From contig JAGRBY010000328.1 of assembly GCA_020433835.1 (NCBI GenBank), positions 1 to 8,087 of the forward strand: DNA of 8,087 nt, given 5' to 3'. The notes under the pieces are model-generated. The model ran no database searches. It worked only from the letters and a program-made list of their open reading frames with translations, and had not been told where the DNA came from. The translations under genes and the position numbers were made by a program. This document shows positions 1-6,646 of the stretch, piece after piece. How positions within the stretch are numbered: the stretch's first letter is position 1; every line of letters begins with the position of its first letter. The stretch comes from Anaerolineae bacterium (GTDB lineage: Bacteria; Chloroflexota; Anaerolineae; 4572-78; J111).

Positions 1-58
1 TCTTCAAACTATACAATCAGACAACAGACACCTAATAAACCTTACGCCGATGTAAAAT

Positions 59-84
59 AAATTTAGCAAACCTTTGGTAAATTT
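59..84. repeat. 26-bp near-perfect palindrome upstream of ruvB
   Basis: The arms AAATTTAGCAAA (59-70) and TTTGGTAAATTT (73-84) are complementary at 11 of 12 positions around a two-base centre (CC). A further AAATTT copy follows at 90-95, so the stretch to 100 is full of AAATTT half-sites. A two-base centre fits a DNA-level operator better than an RNA hairpin. It lies about 100 bases before the ruvB promoter, which is far for a classic repressor site. No regulator can be named, and AT-rich chance symmetry is possible. Confidence 0.35.
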
Positions 85-181
85 GGGGCAAATTTATACC
101 ATAAATAGTGTGATACGTCAACATAACCTTCAATAATTGTGGAGCTTCTACCCTTAAAAATTCTTCAATCGCTTCGAACCG

Positions 182-190
182 TGGTATAAT
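182..190 (+). promoter_or_regulatory. Extended -10 promoter of ruvB, predicted leaderless
   Basis: TGGTATAAT is a perfect extended -10 (TGn followed by TATAAT at 185-190). No good -35 is visible at the expected distance (around 161-168), as is usual for extended -10 promoters. The ruvB ATG starts at 198, only seven bases after the hexamer, where transcription would normally begin. No Shine-Dalgarno sequence lies between them. Confidence 0.65.
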
Positions 191-197
191 TCCTGCC

Positions 198-1220
198 ATG
201 GATGAGCGAACAGTTTCCCCAGATGGACAACCTTTAGAAAAGTTTCAAGAGGCCAGCCTGCGCCCCACTGACTGGGCAGGCTATGTTGGTCAAAATAAAG
301 TCAAACAAACGATTCAAATACTCATTGAGGCCGCTCAGCAGCGTGGCGAAGCGTTAGACCATATTTTGCTGTACGGGCCGCCCGGCTTAGGCAAAACCAC
401 CCTGGCGAACATTATTGCCCATCAAATGGGAGTTAACCTCAAGATCACTTCCGGGCCGGCCATCGAGCGAGCCGGTGATTTAGCGGCTATTCTGACCAAC
501 CTCCGCCAGGGCGATCTCCTTTTTATCGATGAGATTCATCGGCTTGGTCGAGCCGTAGAAGAGGTGCTCTATCCGGCTATGGAGGATTATGCCCTCGACA
601 TTGTCATAGGTAAGGGGCCAAGCGCCCGCAATATCCGCCTCAAGCTGCCGCGATTTACAACGCTGGGAGCCACAACCCGACTCGACCTGCTGGCATCACC
701 CCTGCGCGACCGATTTGGAGCTATATTCCGGCTGGAATTTTACAAACCGGAAGATTTGCAGCAGCTCGTCTCGCGTTCCGCACAAATTCTTGATGTTCCG
801 ATTGAACCGGACGGAGCACTGGAAATTGCCAATCGATCACGCGGTACAGCCCGTATTGCCAACCGGCTGCTCAAACGCGCCCGCGATTTTGCTCAGGTTC
901 GCGCCGATGGCGTTATCACCCAAACCGTCGCCCATGAAGCATTGACCATGCTCAATGTTGATCCGCTGGGTTTGGATGATCTCGACCGGAAGGTTCTGCG
1001 CTCTATCATTGAAAAATTTGGTGGTGGTCCCGTCGGACTGGAAACCATTGCGGCCAGCATCAGCGAAGAGGGCAACACCATTATGGATGTTGTTGAACCG
1101 TACTTGCTGCAGCTTGGCTTTTTGGATCGCACCCCACGCGGGCGTGTCGCCACCCCCAGGGCATATGAGCATTTACAGATGAATCCACCGGCTCGGCCTG
1201 AACAACCGTCGCTATTCTAA
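198..1220 (+). CDS. ruvB: Holliday junction branch migration ATPase RuvB
   Basis: RuvB is the hexameric AAA+ motor that, loaded by RuvA, drives branch migration of Holliday junctions during recombinational repair; it acts on DNA in the cytoplasm. The 340 residues match the usual length. Visible motifs are Walker A GPPGLGKT (60-67), Walker B LLFIDEIH (107-114), sensor 1 GATTR (157-161), the arginine-finger segment SPLRDRF (167-173) and the sensor 2 region [10 protein letters not shown] (215-224). The C-terminal winged helix carries GGGPVGLET (275-283) and RTPRGRVAT (311-319). The ATG at 198 gives a normal N-terminus and no ribosome binding site precedes it, which fits a leaderless mRNA. The protein ends in QPSLF, resembling a sliding-clamp-binding pentapeptide. 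It leads an apparent operon with the lipoprotein gene (24 bases downstream) and queA; ruvB-queA proximity is common in bacteria. ruvA and ruvC are not in the window. Confidence 0.98.
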   Translation: MDERTVSPDGQPLEKFQEASLRPTDWAGYVGQNKVKQTIQILIEAAQQRGEALDHILLYGPPGLGKTTLANIIAHQMGVNLKITSGPAIERAGDLAAILTNLRQGDLLFIDEIHRLGRAVEEVLYPAMEDYALDIVIGKGPSARNIRLKLPRFTTLGATTRLDLLASPLRDRFGAIFRLEFYKPEDLQQLVSRSAQILDVPIEPDGALEIANRSRGTARIANRLLKRARDFAQVRADGVITQTVAHEALTMLNVDPLGLDDLDRKVLRSIIEKFGGGPVGLETIAASISEEGNTIMDVVEPYLLQLGFLDRTPRGRVATPRAYEHLQMNPPARPEQPSLF

Positions 1221-1244
1221 CATAATACTCATAAGGACAGAGGG

Positions 1245-1751
1245 ATGCAACCAAGAAGTAAAATTATTGCGGGGATCATCACAGCACTGGCGATAGTCAC
1301 GTTGGGCTGCCAATCTTTACTGGATATAGAGTTACCTTCGTTTGGGCAAACCACAGCCGCGAATATATCCTGGCCACATTCTATGTTTGTGCCACCCAAT
1401 AATCGGGTTCAAATCTTCAAGGGTCAGCCGCTGCAACTGGAAACATATCATCTCAGCACCTCCTCATTGAGCGATGTTCAGATTTTTGTAAACGGCCTGC
1501 CGATTCGCTCGGAAGAAACGGCTGGTACGGCCGCTTCCCCAACCGGATTGCTGAATGTTCAGGTTCAAAATGAGCAGGGCAACTTAGTGCAGACCGCTCG
1601 TGTAACACCGGCTCTGCCGACAGACAAAGAGTCGGTATCGCTGTTGGTTGTTGGAAACGTACCGGGCAAATATGATTTAACTTTAGTTGCGGTCGACGAA
1701 ACCGGAGAAGAAAGCACCGTTACCCAACGCATTGAGGTTCTTGATCGATAA
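1245..1751 (+). CDS. Putative lipoprotein with Ig-like beta-sandwich domain
   Basis: A 168-residue protein of unknown function. The N-terminus has basic residues (R4, K6), a hydrophobic run (about 7-20) and Cys22 in the context TLGC-QS. This looks like a lipoprotein signal, although Thr at -3 is not the preferred residue, so simple export or an N-terminal anchor remains possible. Residues about 45-168 are rich in beta-strand patterns (DVQIFVNGLPI; GKYDLTLVAVDETGEES) and resemble single Ig-like modules in extracytoplasmic Chloroflexota lipoproteins. No catalytic motif is seen. Start: ATG at 1245 with AAGGA (1233-1237) seven bases upstream. The gene lies between ruvB and queA, with its stop two bases before the queA start, so it is probably co-transcribed and translationally coupled. 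A cell-surface protein in this setting has no obvious functional link to its neighbours. Confidence 0.8.
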   Translation: MQPRSKIIAGIITALAIVTLGCQSLLDIELPSFGQTTAANISWPHSMFVPPNNRVQIFKGQPLQLETYHLSTSSLSDVQIFVNGLPIRSEETAGTAASPTGLLNVQVQNEQGNLVQTARVTPALPTDKESVSLLVVGNVPGKYDLTLVAVDETGEESTVTQRIEVLDR

Positions 1752-1753
1752 TC

Positions 1754-2854
1754 GTGAAACTTGAACTGTTTGACTACAACTTGCCGCCCGAACGCATTGC
1801 CCAAACGCCCGCCGAACCGCGCGACGCCTCCCGCCTGATGGTCATCGACCGCCAGAGCGGAGAAATTCACCACCGCACTTTCACCGATGTGGTCGATTAT
1901 CTGCACCCTGGCGACATTCTCATTGCCAACAACAGCCGGGTTATTCCGGCCCGGCTCTTTGGCCGCAAATCGACCGGAGGCAAGGTCGAGATTTTGCTGC
2001 TCAAGCCGGTCGACTCGCTGCGCTGGGAAGCCCTTGTTGGCGGTAAACGCCTCACGCCCGGCACGATAGTAACGCTCGACACGAGTCAGTCTGCATCTAC
2101 AAGTCTCCAGCCACCTTTTTCTCTGACCATCGAAGCCGATCTGGGTGAAGCTCGCCGCCTAATCGCCTTCAATCAACCCATCGACGCCCACCTGGAAGCA
2201 CTCGGCCATATCCCCCTACCACCCTATATTCAAACACCCTTAAATGACAGCGAACGCTACCAAACCGTCTTCAGCCGGATCGATGGTTCGGCGGCCGCGC
2301 CAACCGCCGGTCTACATTTTACGCCGGATTTGCTACTGACACTGCGCGATAAAGGGGTGGCCCTCGATTATGTGACCTTACATATCGGTCTTGATACCTT
2401 CAAACCGGTGACGGTCGATCACATCGAAAGTCATACGATACACCGCGAATTAGCGCAGTTGAGCACTGACACGGCTCGCCGCATTAACCAGGCCAAACTG
2501 GCCGGCGGACGATTAGTTGCTGTTGGAACAACCTCGGTGCGGACGCTGGAGACAGCGGCTCTACGCAGTGCGGGCGTCACCGGCTCATTGAAAGAAGCCA
2601 GTCAACTTGAGACTGGCCTTTGCCCCTGGAAACCGGTTGTCGCCATTGAAGAAGAAACCGATCTTTATATTTATCCCGGCTATACGTATCGTGCTGTCGA
2701 TGTTATGCTGACCAATTTCCATCTCCCTAAATCGACCTTACTCATGCTGGTCAGCGCCTTTGCCGGGGCCGACCTCATACGCAAGGCCTATGAGATAGCT
2801 ATCGCCGAAAAGTATCGCTTTTACTCCTTTGGGGATGCCATGATTATTGTGTAA
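1754..2854 (+). CDS. queA: S-adenosylmethionine:tRNA ribosyltransferase-isomerase QueA
   Basis: QueA transfers and isomerises the ribosyl part of S-adenosylmethionine onto 7-aminomethyl-7-deazaguanine in tRNA, giving epoxyqueuosine at wobble position 34. The 366 residues run from the typical start FDYNLPPERIAQTPAEPRD (6-24) through ANNSRVIPARL (58-68), AAPTAGLHFT (181-190), TLHIGLDTFKPV (208-219), GTTSVRTLE (258-266) and TNFHLPKSTLLMLVSAF (320-336) to EKYRFYSFGDAM (352-363). The start codon is GTG at 1754, two bases after the lipoprotein stop. The nearest purine-rich site, GAGG (1734-1737), is 16 bases away, so translational coupling is likely. The stretch between SVR and IYPG (about 264-307) is some 18 residues longer than in the E. 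coli enzyme as I recall it. It contains the palindrome at 2597-2617, which suggests an in-frame insertion in a tolerant loop. No clear intrinsic terminator follows. Confidence 0.97.
   Translation: MKLELFDYNLPPERIAQTPAEPRDASRLMVIDRQSGEIHHRTFTDVVDYLHPGDILIANNSRVIPARLFGRKSTGGKVEILLLKPVDSLRWEALVGGKRLTPGTIVTLDTSQSASTSLQPPFSLTIEADLGEARRLIAFNQPIDAHLEALGHIPLPPYIQTPLNDSERYQTVFSRIDGSAAAPTAGLHFTPDLLLTLRDKGVALDYVTLHIGLDTFKPVTVDHIESHTIHRELAQLSTDTARRINQAKLAGGRLVAVGTTSVRTLETAALRSAGVTGSLKEASQLETGLCPWKPVVAIEEETDLYIYPGYTYRAVDVMLTNFHLPKSTLLMLVSAFAGADLIRKAYEIAIAEKYRFYSFGDAMIIV
2597..2617. repeat. Palindrome inside the extended loop of queA
   Basis: GCCAGTC (2597-2603) and GACTGGC (2611-2617) are perfect 7-bp inverted arms around a 7-base centre. 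The element encodes QueA residues about 282-288 (ASQLETG), in the region that appears longer than in relatives. The left arm with its next base, GCCAGTCA, also occurs inside the inverted repeat before gdhA (4514-4520 region). A shared repeat family is possible, but the shared string is short. Confidence 0.45.
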
Positions 2855-2872
2855 CAGAGCATTGGTTTAACA

Positions 2873-2900
2873 TTGCTCCATCGCTATTCTTGATTATAAT
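2873..2900 (+). promoter_or_regulatory. Probable gatB promoter
   Basis: A consensus -10 box TATAAT lies at 2895-2900. The best -35 candidate is TTGCTC (2873-2878), with a 16-base spacer, matching only the TTG half of the consensus. Transcription would start near 2907, giving a leader of about 25 bases with the ribosome binding site AAGAGG at 2918-2923. The 77-base gap after queA leaves room for an independent promoter. Read-through from queA is also possible. Confidence 0.55.
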
Positions 2901-2931
2901 GTTTGACATCATACGCTAAGAGGCTGTTCGA

Positions 2932-4380
2932 ATGAAGTACCAACCTATCATCGGCATGGAGGTTCATGTCGAATTAAATACTACAAGTAAAATGTTCTGT
3001 GGCTGCAGCGCCGAATTTTTTGGCGTTGCGCCCAATACCAACGTTTGCCCCATTTGCCTGGGGATGCCCGGCACACTGCCTGTTATTAACAAACGGGCGG
3101 TAGAATATACCATTATGACCGGCCTGGCCCTCAATTGCACTATTCAGCCTCAAAACGTCTTTGCCCGCAAAAACTATTTTTATCCGGATCTGCCGAAAGG
3201 CTATCAAATTTCGCAGTACGAACTGCCTCTGTGCCTCGATGGCTACGTCGATATCGATCCTGACAGCAGCGGCAATACCAAACGCATCCGCGTGCGGCGA
3301 GCGCATCTGGAAGAGGATACGGGCAAGCTGACGCACGTTAACAACCACAGCCTGGTCGATCTAAACCGGGCCGGGGTACCGCTGCTCGAAATCGTCACCG
3401 AAGCCGATATCAGCTCGGCGGATGAGGCGTATGCCTATGTTTCCAAATTGCGCCAGTTGGTACGCTATTTGGGCGTTAGCACCGGCGATATGGAAAAAGG
3501 GGCCATGCGCTGCGAGGTCAACCTATCACTAACCGATCCCGAAACGGGTGAGTGGGGTACGAAAGTTGAAATTAAAAACCTCAACTCATTCCGCTCCGTA
3601 CGCAATTCGATTGAACACGAGATCGAGCGCCAAACGAAGGTATTAGAGGCCGGCGGGAAGATAGATCAAGTGACGATGGGCTGGGATGAAAGTCGCCAAG
3701 TTACCGTATTACAGCGCGTCAAAGAAGGGGACACCGGTTACCGCTATTTCCCGGAACCGGATTTGCCGCCGCTCGATCTCGATCCGGCCTGGATCGAAGC
3801 CATCAAAGCCAACCTACCGGAGCTGCCCGACGCGAAAACAACTCGCTATACGCAAGATTTTGAGCTAACGCTTAAAGAAGCCCTGGTTTTGGTTGAGGAT
3901 AAAGCTATAGCCGAATTTTACGATCGGGTTGTGGCCGAAGCCAAGGGTGAAAAAGCAGTAACGCCCAAATTGGTTAGTAACTGGGTTACGGGCGAGCTAT
4001 TTCGATTGCTCAGCGAAACCGGGACCGATATAACAGAGGTCAAATCACAACCCAAGCAGATTGTCAATTTAATCAAGCTAGTTACGGCCAATACCATTAA
4101 TCAATCGGCGGCTAAAAAAGTATTTGGCGTTATGTTTGAAACGGGCCGTGATCCACAAGCCATTGTTAAAGAGTTGGGCTTACAACAAATTAGCGATGCC
4201 GATCAACTTGTTGAAATCGCTCAAAAAGTTATCGCCGATAACCCTGATCCGGTTGAGCAATTTAAGAACGGTAAAGAAACGGTAATCAACTTTTTGGTCG
4301 GGCAAGTTATGCGCGCCACTCGAGGAAAAGCCAACCCCAAATTAGCCGAGCAGGTTTTACGCGATTCGTTGAAAAATTAA
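2932..4380 (+). CDS. gatB: Asp-tRNA(Asn)/Glu-tRNA(Gln) amidotransferase subunit B
   Basis: GatB binds mischarged Glu-tRNA(Gln) or Asp-tRNA(Asn), activates the side-chain carboxylate with ATP, and receives ammonia from GatA within the GatCAB complex. The genome therefore probably relies on indirect Gln- and/or Asn-tRNA synthesis. The 482 residues match the family length. Visible features are the start [12 protein letters not shown] (6-17), four zinc-ribbon cysteines in CGC (23, 25) and CPIC (39, 42), the signature region around [49 protein letters not shown] and [10 protein letters not shown], and [14 protein letters not shown] helical tail domain of the GatB/YqeY type covers about 330-482. 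Start: ATG at 2932 with AGAGG eight bases upstream. gatA and gatC are not next to it, so the complex is encoded at separate loci. Confidence 0.98.
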   Translation: MKYQPIIGMEVHVELNTTSKMFCGCSAEFFGVAPNTNVCPICLGMPGTLPVINKRAVEYTIMTGLALNCTIQPQNVFARKNYFYPDLPKGYQISQYELPLCLDGYVDIDPDSSGNTKRIRVRRAHLEEDTGKLTHVNNHSLVDLNRAGVPLLEIVTEADISSADEAYAYVSKLRQLVRYLGVSTGDMEKGAMRCEVNLSLTDPETGEWGTKVEIKNLNSFRSVRNSIEHEIERQTKVLEAGGKIDQVTMGWDESRQVTVLQRVKEGDTGYRYFPEPDLPPLDLDPAWIEAIKANLPELPDAKTTRYTQDFELTLKEALVLVEDKAIAEFYDRVVAEAKGEKAVTPKLVSNWVTGELFRLLSETGTDITEVKSQPKQIVNLIKLVTANTINQSAAKKVFGVMFETGRDPQAIVKELGLQQISDADQLVEIAQKVIADNPDPVEQFKNGKETVINFLVGQVMRATRGKANPKLAEQVLRDSLKN

Positions 4381-4441
4381 ACGATTTGGGTTAATCTAAT
4401 CGACAATAGTGGAAAATAATTTGGTATTTACTCAGCCAGCG

Positions 4442-4523
4442 AGGTGACTGGCACTTAATCGCGGTAAGTGTAGCGTTATATACCATGCAATGTTCTCTAT
4501 TTGAGCAAAAGTGCCAGTCACCT
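4442..4523. repeat. Perfect 15-bp inverted repeat, REP/MITE-like
   Basis: AGGTGACTGGCACTT (4442-4456) and AAGTGCCAGTCACCT (4509-4523) are perfectly complementary, separated by 52 bases. An inner AAGTG (4466-4470) can pair alternatively with CACTT of the left arm. The right arm also forms CACCT-G-AGGTG with 4525-4529. No transposase gene or obvious target-site duplication is seen, and there is no T-tract after the right arm, so it is not a standard terminator. It occupies much of the 316-base gap between gatB and gdhA (4381-4696), where I see no credible gene. A mobile palindromic repeat is the best guess. Confidence 0.7.
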
Positions 4524-4601
4524 GAGGTGTTACATAATTTGTAATAAGCCACACAATGCAATGGCGCATCCCGCACAATGTAGTGACGATAAAGGCTGAA
4601 T

Positions 4602-4644
4602 TTGACGGCAAAGGGAGGCGAGTCGCATTACGAGCGATATCGCT
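4602..4644 (+). promoter_or_regulatory. Possible gdhA promoter and 12-bp operator-like palindrome
   Basis: AGCGATATCGCT (4633-4644) is a perfect 12-bp palindrome 52 bases before the glutamate dehydrogenase start. It is followed by a T-rich run (TTTTTCTATTTTT). Upstream, TTGACG (4602-4607) is a good -35, but the best -10 at the right distance (CATTAC, 4626-4631, 18-base spacer) is poor. If that promoter is real, the palindrome would sit over the start of transcription, a typical repressor position. Alternatively, the palindrome plus T-run could be a weak terminator with a 4-bp stem. Confidence 0.3.
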
Positions 4645-4696
4645 TTTTCTATTTTTAGGGAATTGAAGGTTAAACTTTTATGCGGAGACTGCTTAT

Positions 4697-5944
4697 ATGA
4701 CCGATATTAATCCATTTGTTATTGCTCAACGCCAAATTGACGAAGCCAGTGCGATGTTGGGGCTGGATCCCGCCACCCACGCTTTTTTACGTGAACCCAT
4801 GCGCGAATTCACATTTACCATTCCATTACGAATGGATGATGGCAGTGTGAAAGTGTTTCGAGGTTATCGGGTGCAATACAGCGACGCACGTGGCCCCTGT
4901 AAAGGTGGCATTCGCTGGCATCCCGATGAAACTTTAGATACCGTTAAGGCCCTAGCGGCCTGGATGACATGGAAAACTTCCGTGGTCGATATTCCTTTGG
5001 GGGGCAGCAAAGGGGGCGTTGCTTGTAACCCAAAAGAGCTTTCACCAACCGAGCAAGAACGGTTAGCACGTGGGTATGTTCGCGGCGTGTGGCGTATGAT
5101 AGGGGAAGAGCTTGATATCCCGGCACCCGATGTTTATACCAATCCCCAAATTATGGCCTGGATGATGGATGAGTACAGCACTATTCGCGGCCATATGGTG
5201 CCGGGCGTTATCACCGGCAAACCACTACAATTGGGCGGTTCGGCCGGTCGTGATGATGCAACTGCACGCGGTGGAATTTATACAGTTCGTGAAGCTGCAA
5301 AGGTGATTAATCTGGATTTAGAGGGGGCTACTATTGCTATTCAAGGTTATGGCAGCGTGGGCCGTTCGATCCATAAATTGGCCGATGAACTGCTTAATCT
5401 GAAGGTTGTAGCTGTATCAGACTCCCACGGTGGTATCTATAACCCGGCAGGTCTTGATTACAAAACAATTTATCAGCACAAGCGGGCGACAGGCTCTGTT
5501 GTTGATGCGCCCAATACGGAAACAATTAGCAATGACGAACTTTTGGCGACAGATGTTACCATACTATTTCCAGCGGCCCTGGAAAACGTTATTACCGATG
5601 AGAATGCAGGCAGCATTAAAGCCAAAATTGTAGCCGAGATGGCTAATGGCCCCACAACTCCGGAAGCTGATAAAATTTTGTACGATCGCGGGGTGTATGT
5701 ATTACCTGACCTAATGTGTAATGCTGGGGGGGTTACAGTCAGTTACTTCGAGCAAGTACAAAATGCCTACGATTATTACTGGACGTTAGATACTATTCAT
5801 CAGCGTCTTGAGCGAAAAATGTCTGAGGCTTTTCACGCCGTTCATCGCGTTGCTGAGTTAAAGGGTATTCGCAACCGACAGGCCGCTTACTTAGTAGCAA
5901 TTGAGCGTGTGGCTGAAGCAGCCAAACTGCGCGGTTGGGTTTAA
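4697..5944 (+). CDS. gdhA: Glutamate dehydrogenase, Glu/Leu/Phe/Val dehydrogenase family
   Basis: Catalyses reversible oxidative deamination of glutamate to 2-oxoglutarate and ammonia with NAD(P), linking nitrogen and carbon metabolism in the cytoplasm. The 415 residues match the hexameric class of about 415-450. The N-terminal substrate domain has [11 protein letters not shown] (67-77, substrate lysine K69), [19 protein letters not shown] (90-108, with catalytic lysine K105) and PAPDVYTN (142-149, D145). The Rossmann domain has GYGSVG (217-222), with [10 protein letters not shown] (240-249) at the end of its second strand. The C-terminal part has [16 protein letters not shown] (341-356), where Gln stands at a position often occupied by Trp. 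Start: ATG at 4697 with GGAG (4684-4687) nine bases upstream. Cofactor preference cannot be fixed from sequence alone; the acidic D242 after the second strand leans towards NAD. The gene is monocistronic, with an intrinsic terminator 36 bases after the stop. Confidence 0.95.
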   Translation: MTDINPFVIAQRQIDEASAMLGLDPATHAFLREPMREFTFTIPLRMDDGSVKVFRGYRVQYSDARGPCKGGIRWHPDETLDTVKALAAWMTWKTSVVDIPLGGSKGGVACNPKELSPTEQERLARGYVRGVWRMIGEELDIPAPDVYTNPQIMAWMMDEYSTIRGHMVPGVITGKPLQLGGSAGRDDATARGGIYTVREAAKVINLDLEGATIAIQGYGSVGRSIHKLADELLNLKVVAVSDSHGGIYNPAGLDYKTIYQHKRATGSVVDAPNTETISNDELLATDVTILFPAALENVITDENAGSIKAKIVAEMANGPTTPEADKILYDRGVYVLPDLMCNAGGVTVSYFEQVQNAYDYYWTLDTIHQRLERKMSEAFHAVHRVAELKGIRNRQAAYLVAIERVAEAAKLRGWV

Positions 5945-5980
5945 CGGCAAAATTTACAATCATAAATTTGCACTACGACA

Positions 5981-6025
5981 GGCGTGCGAAACGTCATTAT
6001 ATTCGTACGCCTTTTGTTGTTTTTT
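5981..6025 (+). terminator. Intrinsic terminator of gdhA
   Basis: GGCGTGCGAA (5981-5990) pairs with TTCGTACGCC (6002-6011) over ten base pairs including one G-U wobble, with an 11-base loop. A T-rich tract TTTTGTTGTTTTTT (6012-6025) follows directly. This is a textbook Rho-independent terminator on the plus strand. The opposite side lacks a matching tract, so it should not terminate minus-strand transcripts well. Confidence 0.88.
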
Positions 6026-6041
6026 AGACAAAAGCAGTGGG

Positions 6042-6224
6042 CTAATCACTTTGACTGGTTTTAACAATGGCAGGGATAAGATTAGCCGAACGTTCTATTT
6101 TTGGAGTTGTCAACTGCTCATCAACACGTGTTAGTTCAATTGTAGTGGCCTGTTGTACGCCAAAATTTAGAATTAATCCAATAATCAAAGCTTTCAAAAA
6201 TAAAAATACCGTTTTCTTTTTCAT
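6042..6224 (-). CDS. Small exported or membrane-anchored protein, unknown
   Basis: A 60-residue ORF that I do not recognise. It starts MKKK and continues with a hydrophobic run (about 5-24, VFLFLKALIIGLILNFGV and neighbours). A polar segment of about 35 residues with mixed charges follows (ELTRVDEQLTTPKIERS) and ends in KTSQSD. This is a standard signal-peptide or N-in single-membrane-anchor layout; no cysteine lipobox and no clear AxA cleavage site are seen. The ATG at 6224 is chosen over an in-frame ATG at 6272 because AAAGG precedes it by four to five bases and the basic residues then sit directly before the hydrophobic run. The palindrome GCTAAATTTAGC (6237-6248) lies just upstream. It converges on gdhA, the stops being about 100 bases apart with the gdhA terminator between them. 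It could be a chance ORF. Confidence 0.5.
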   Translation of the reverse strand: MKKKTVFLFLKALIIGLILNFGVQQATTIELTRVDEQLTTPKIERSANLIPAIVKTSQSD

Positions 6225-6236
6225 AGGACCTTTACC

Positions 6237-6302
6237 GCTAAATTTAGCTCTCAATAAATTTTGTGCAGACAACGCAATAGACCTATATACGATAATATAG
6301 GT
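6237..6302. promoter_or_regulatory. Two operator-like dyads upstream of the 60-residue ORF
   Basis: GCTAAATTTAGC (6237-6248) is a perfect 12-bp palindrome immediately before the ribosome binding site of the minus-strand small ORF. ACCTATAT (6281-6288) and ATATAGGT (6295-6302) are perfect 8-bp inverted arms around a 6-base centre. Read on the minus strand, the second dyad contains TATATT, which could serve as a -10, but no convincing -35 accompanies it. AT-rich sequence yields such dyads by chance, so the regulatory reading is tentative. Confidence 0.35.
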
Positions 6303-6444
6303 TTATCCAGTCGGTATGCGGAAATAAATTGTAAAAGTTGTGGTGGATTACCTTGCACCTGAGCCAACAGATGCGAAGCGTCAACCCTATTGTAATACGA
6401 AAGAGAAGTATAATTCAATATGATATTAGTACTGATTTCGTTTG

Positions 6445-6460
6445 AATAATTGCAATTATT
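6445..6460. promoter_or_regulatory. Perfect 16-bp palindrome, possible operator
   Basis: AATAATTG-CAATTATT is perfectly self-complementary with no spacer. It lies in the gene-poor stretch 6225-6486, between the two minus-strand small ORFs, 27 bases after the stop of the 45-residue ORF and about 220 bases upstream of the 60-residue ORF. On the minus strand a TATACT (6407-6412) lies downstream of it, but its -35 is weak. Apart from these dyads I see no gene or RNA in 6225-6486. Confidence 0.35.
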
Positions 6461-6486
6461 GTGGATGGGTAATCAATGATAAAGTT

Positions 6487-6624
6487 TTATCGATCACCAA
6501 TTTCCAGACAGCCAAAAAATACACCTACAGCAAGCAACAAAAGCGCAATATCAAAGTAACCAAAAGCAAGCATGAGAACACCTGCGGCAAAAGCGGTTAA
6601 TGGTGTTCTTGTATGAATAATCAT
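6487..6624 (-). CDS. Small hydrophobic membrane protein, 45 residues
   Basis: An ORF of 45 codons plus TAA that I do not recognise. After a polar start (MIIHTRTP) residues 9-40 are almost entirely hydrophobic, interrupted by GYFD (22-25), and the end is charged (EIGDR). This pattern fits one long membrane helix or a short two-helix hairpin. An in-frame stop directly precedes the ATG at 6624, so this is the only ATG start giving this length. No good Shine-Dalgarno sequence is present; GAGAA lies too far upstream. It begins 22 bases after the stop of the short-chain dehydrogenase gene on the same strand, so it could be the second gene of that transcript, translated by coupling or weakly. The long hydrophobic run argues against pure chance, but ORFs of this size are uncertain. 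Confidence 0.5.
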   Translation of the reverse strand: MIIHTRTPLTAFAAGVLMLAFGYFDIALLLLAVGVFFGCLEIGDR

Positions 6625-6646
6625 TTAGAGAATTTCTCTAGACAAC

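Noticed and set aside
1..60. Open frame 1-60 (plus) ending in TAA, possibly the last 19 codons of an upstream gene.
   Set aside because: Too short to recognise; the tail is generic and polar, and other frames also stop soon. It cannot be told from chance without upstream sequence.
837..1172. Long antisense ORFs inside ruvB (also inside queA, gatB, gdhA and the SDR gene).
   Set aside because: They overlap strongly conserved coding sequence and show no family motifs, so they are reading-frame shadows.
2857..2878. GAGCA/TGCTC inverted arms after queA as a terminator.
   Set aside because: The stem is only 5 bp with a 12-base loop and no T-tract follows, so it does not qualify as an intrinsic terminator.
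2903..2908. TTGACA as a -35 box for gatB.
   Set aside because: The -10 would fall next to the gatB start, and no TATAAT-like sequence is there.
4391..4576. 61-codon minus-strand ORF across the gatB-gdhA gap.
   Set aside because: It runs through the inverted repeat (both arms are translated), has no ribosome binding site that I can see, and its Cys/His-rich composition does not resemble a protein family.
6067..6300. 77-codon plus-strand ORF opposite the 60-residue ORF.
   Set aside because: It is antisense to a more convincing ORF with an export signal and ribosome binding site, and the product looks like a shadow translation.
6310..6420. Short plus-strand frame of about 30 codons ending before 6422.
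   Set aside because: It has no ATG start, no ribosome binding site, and a length expected by chance.
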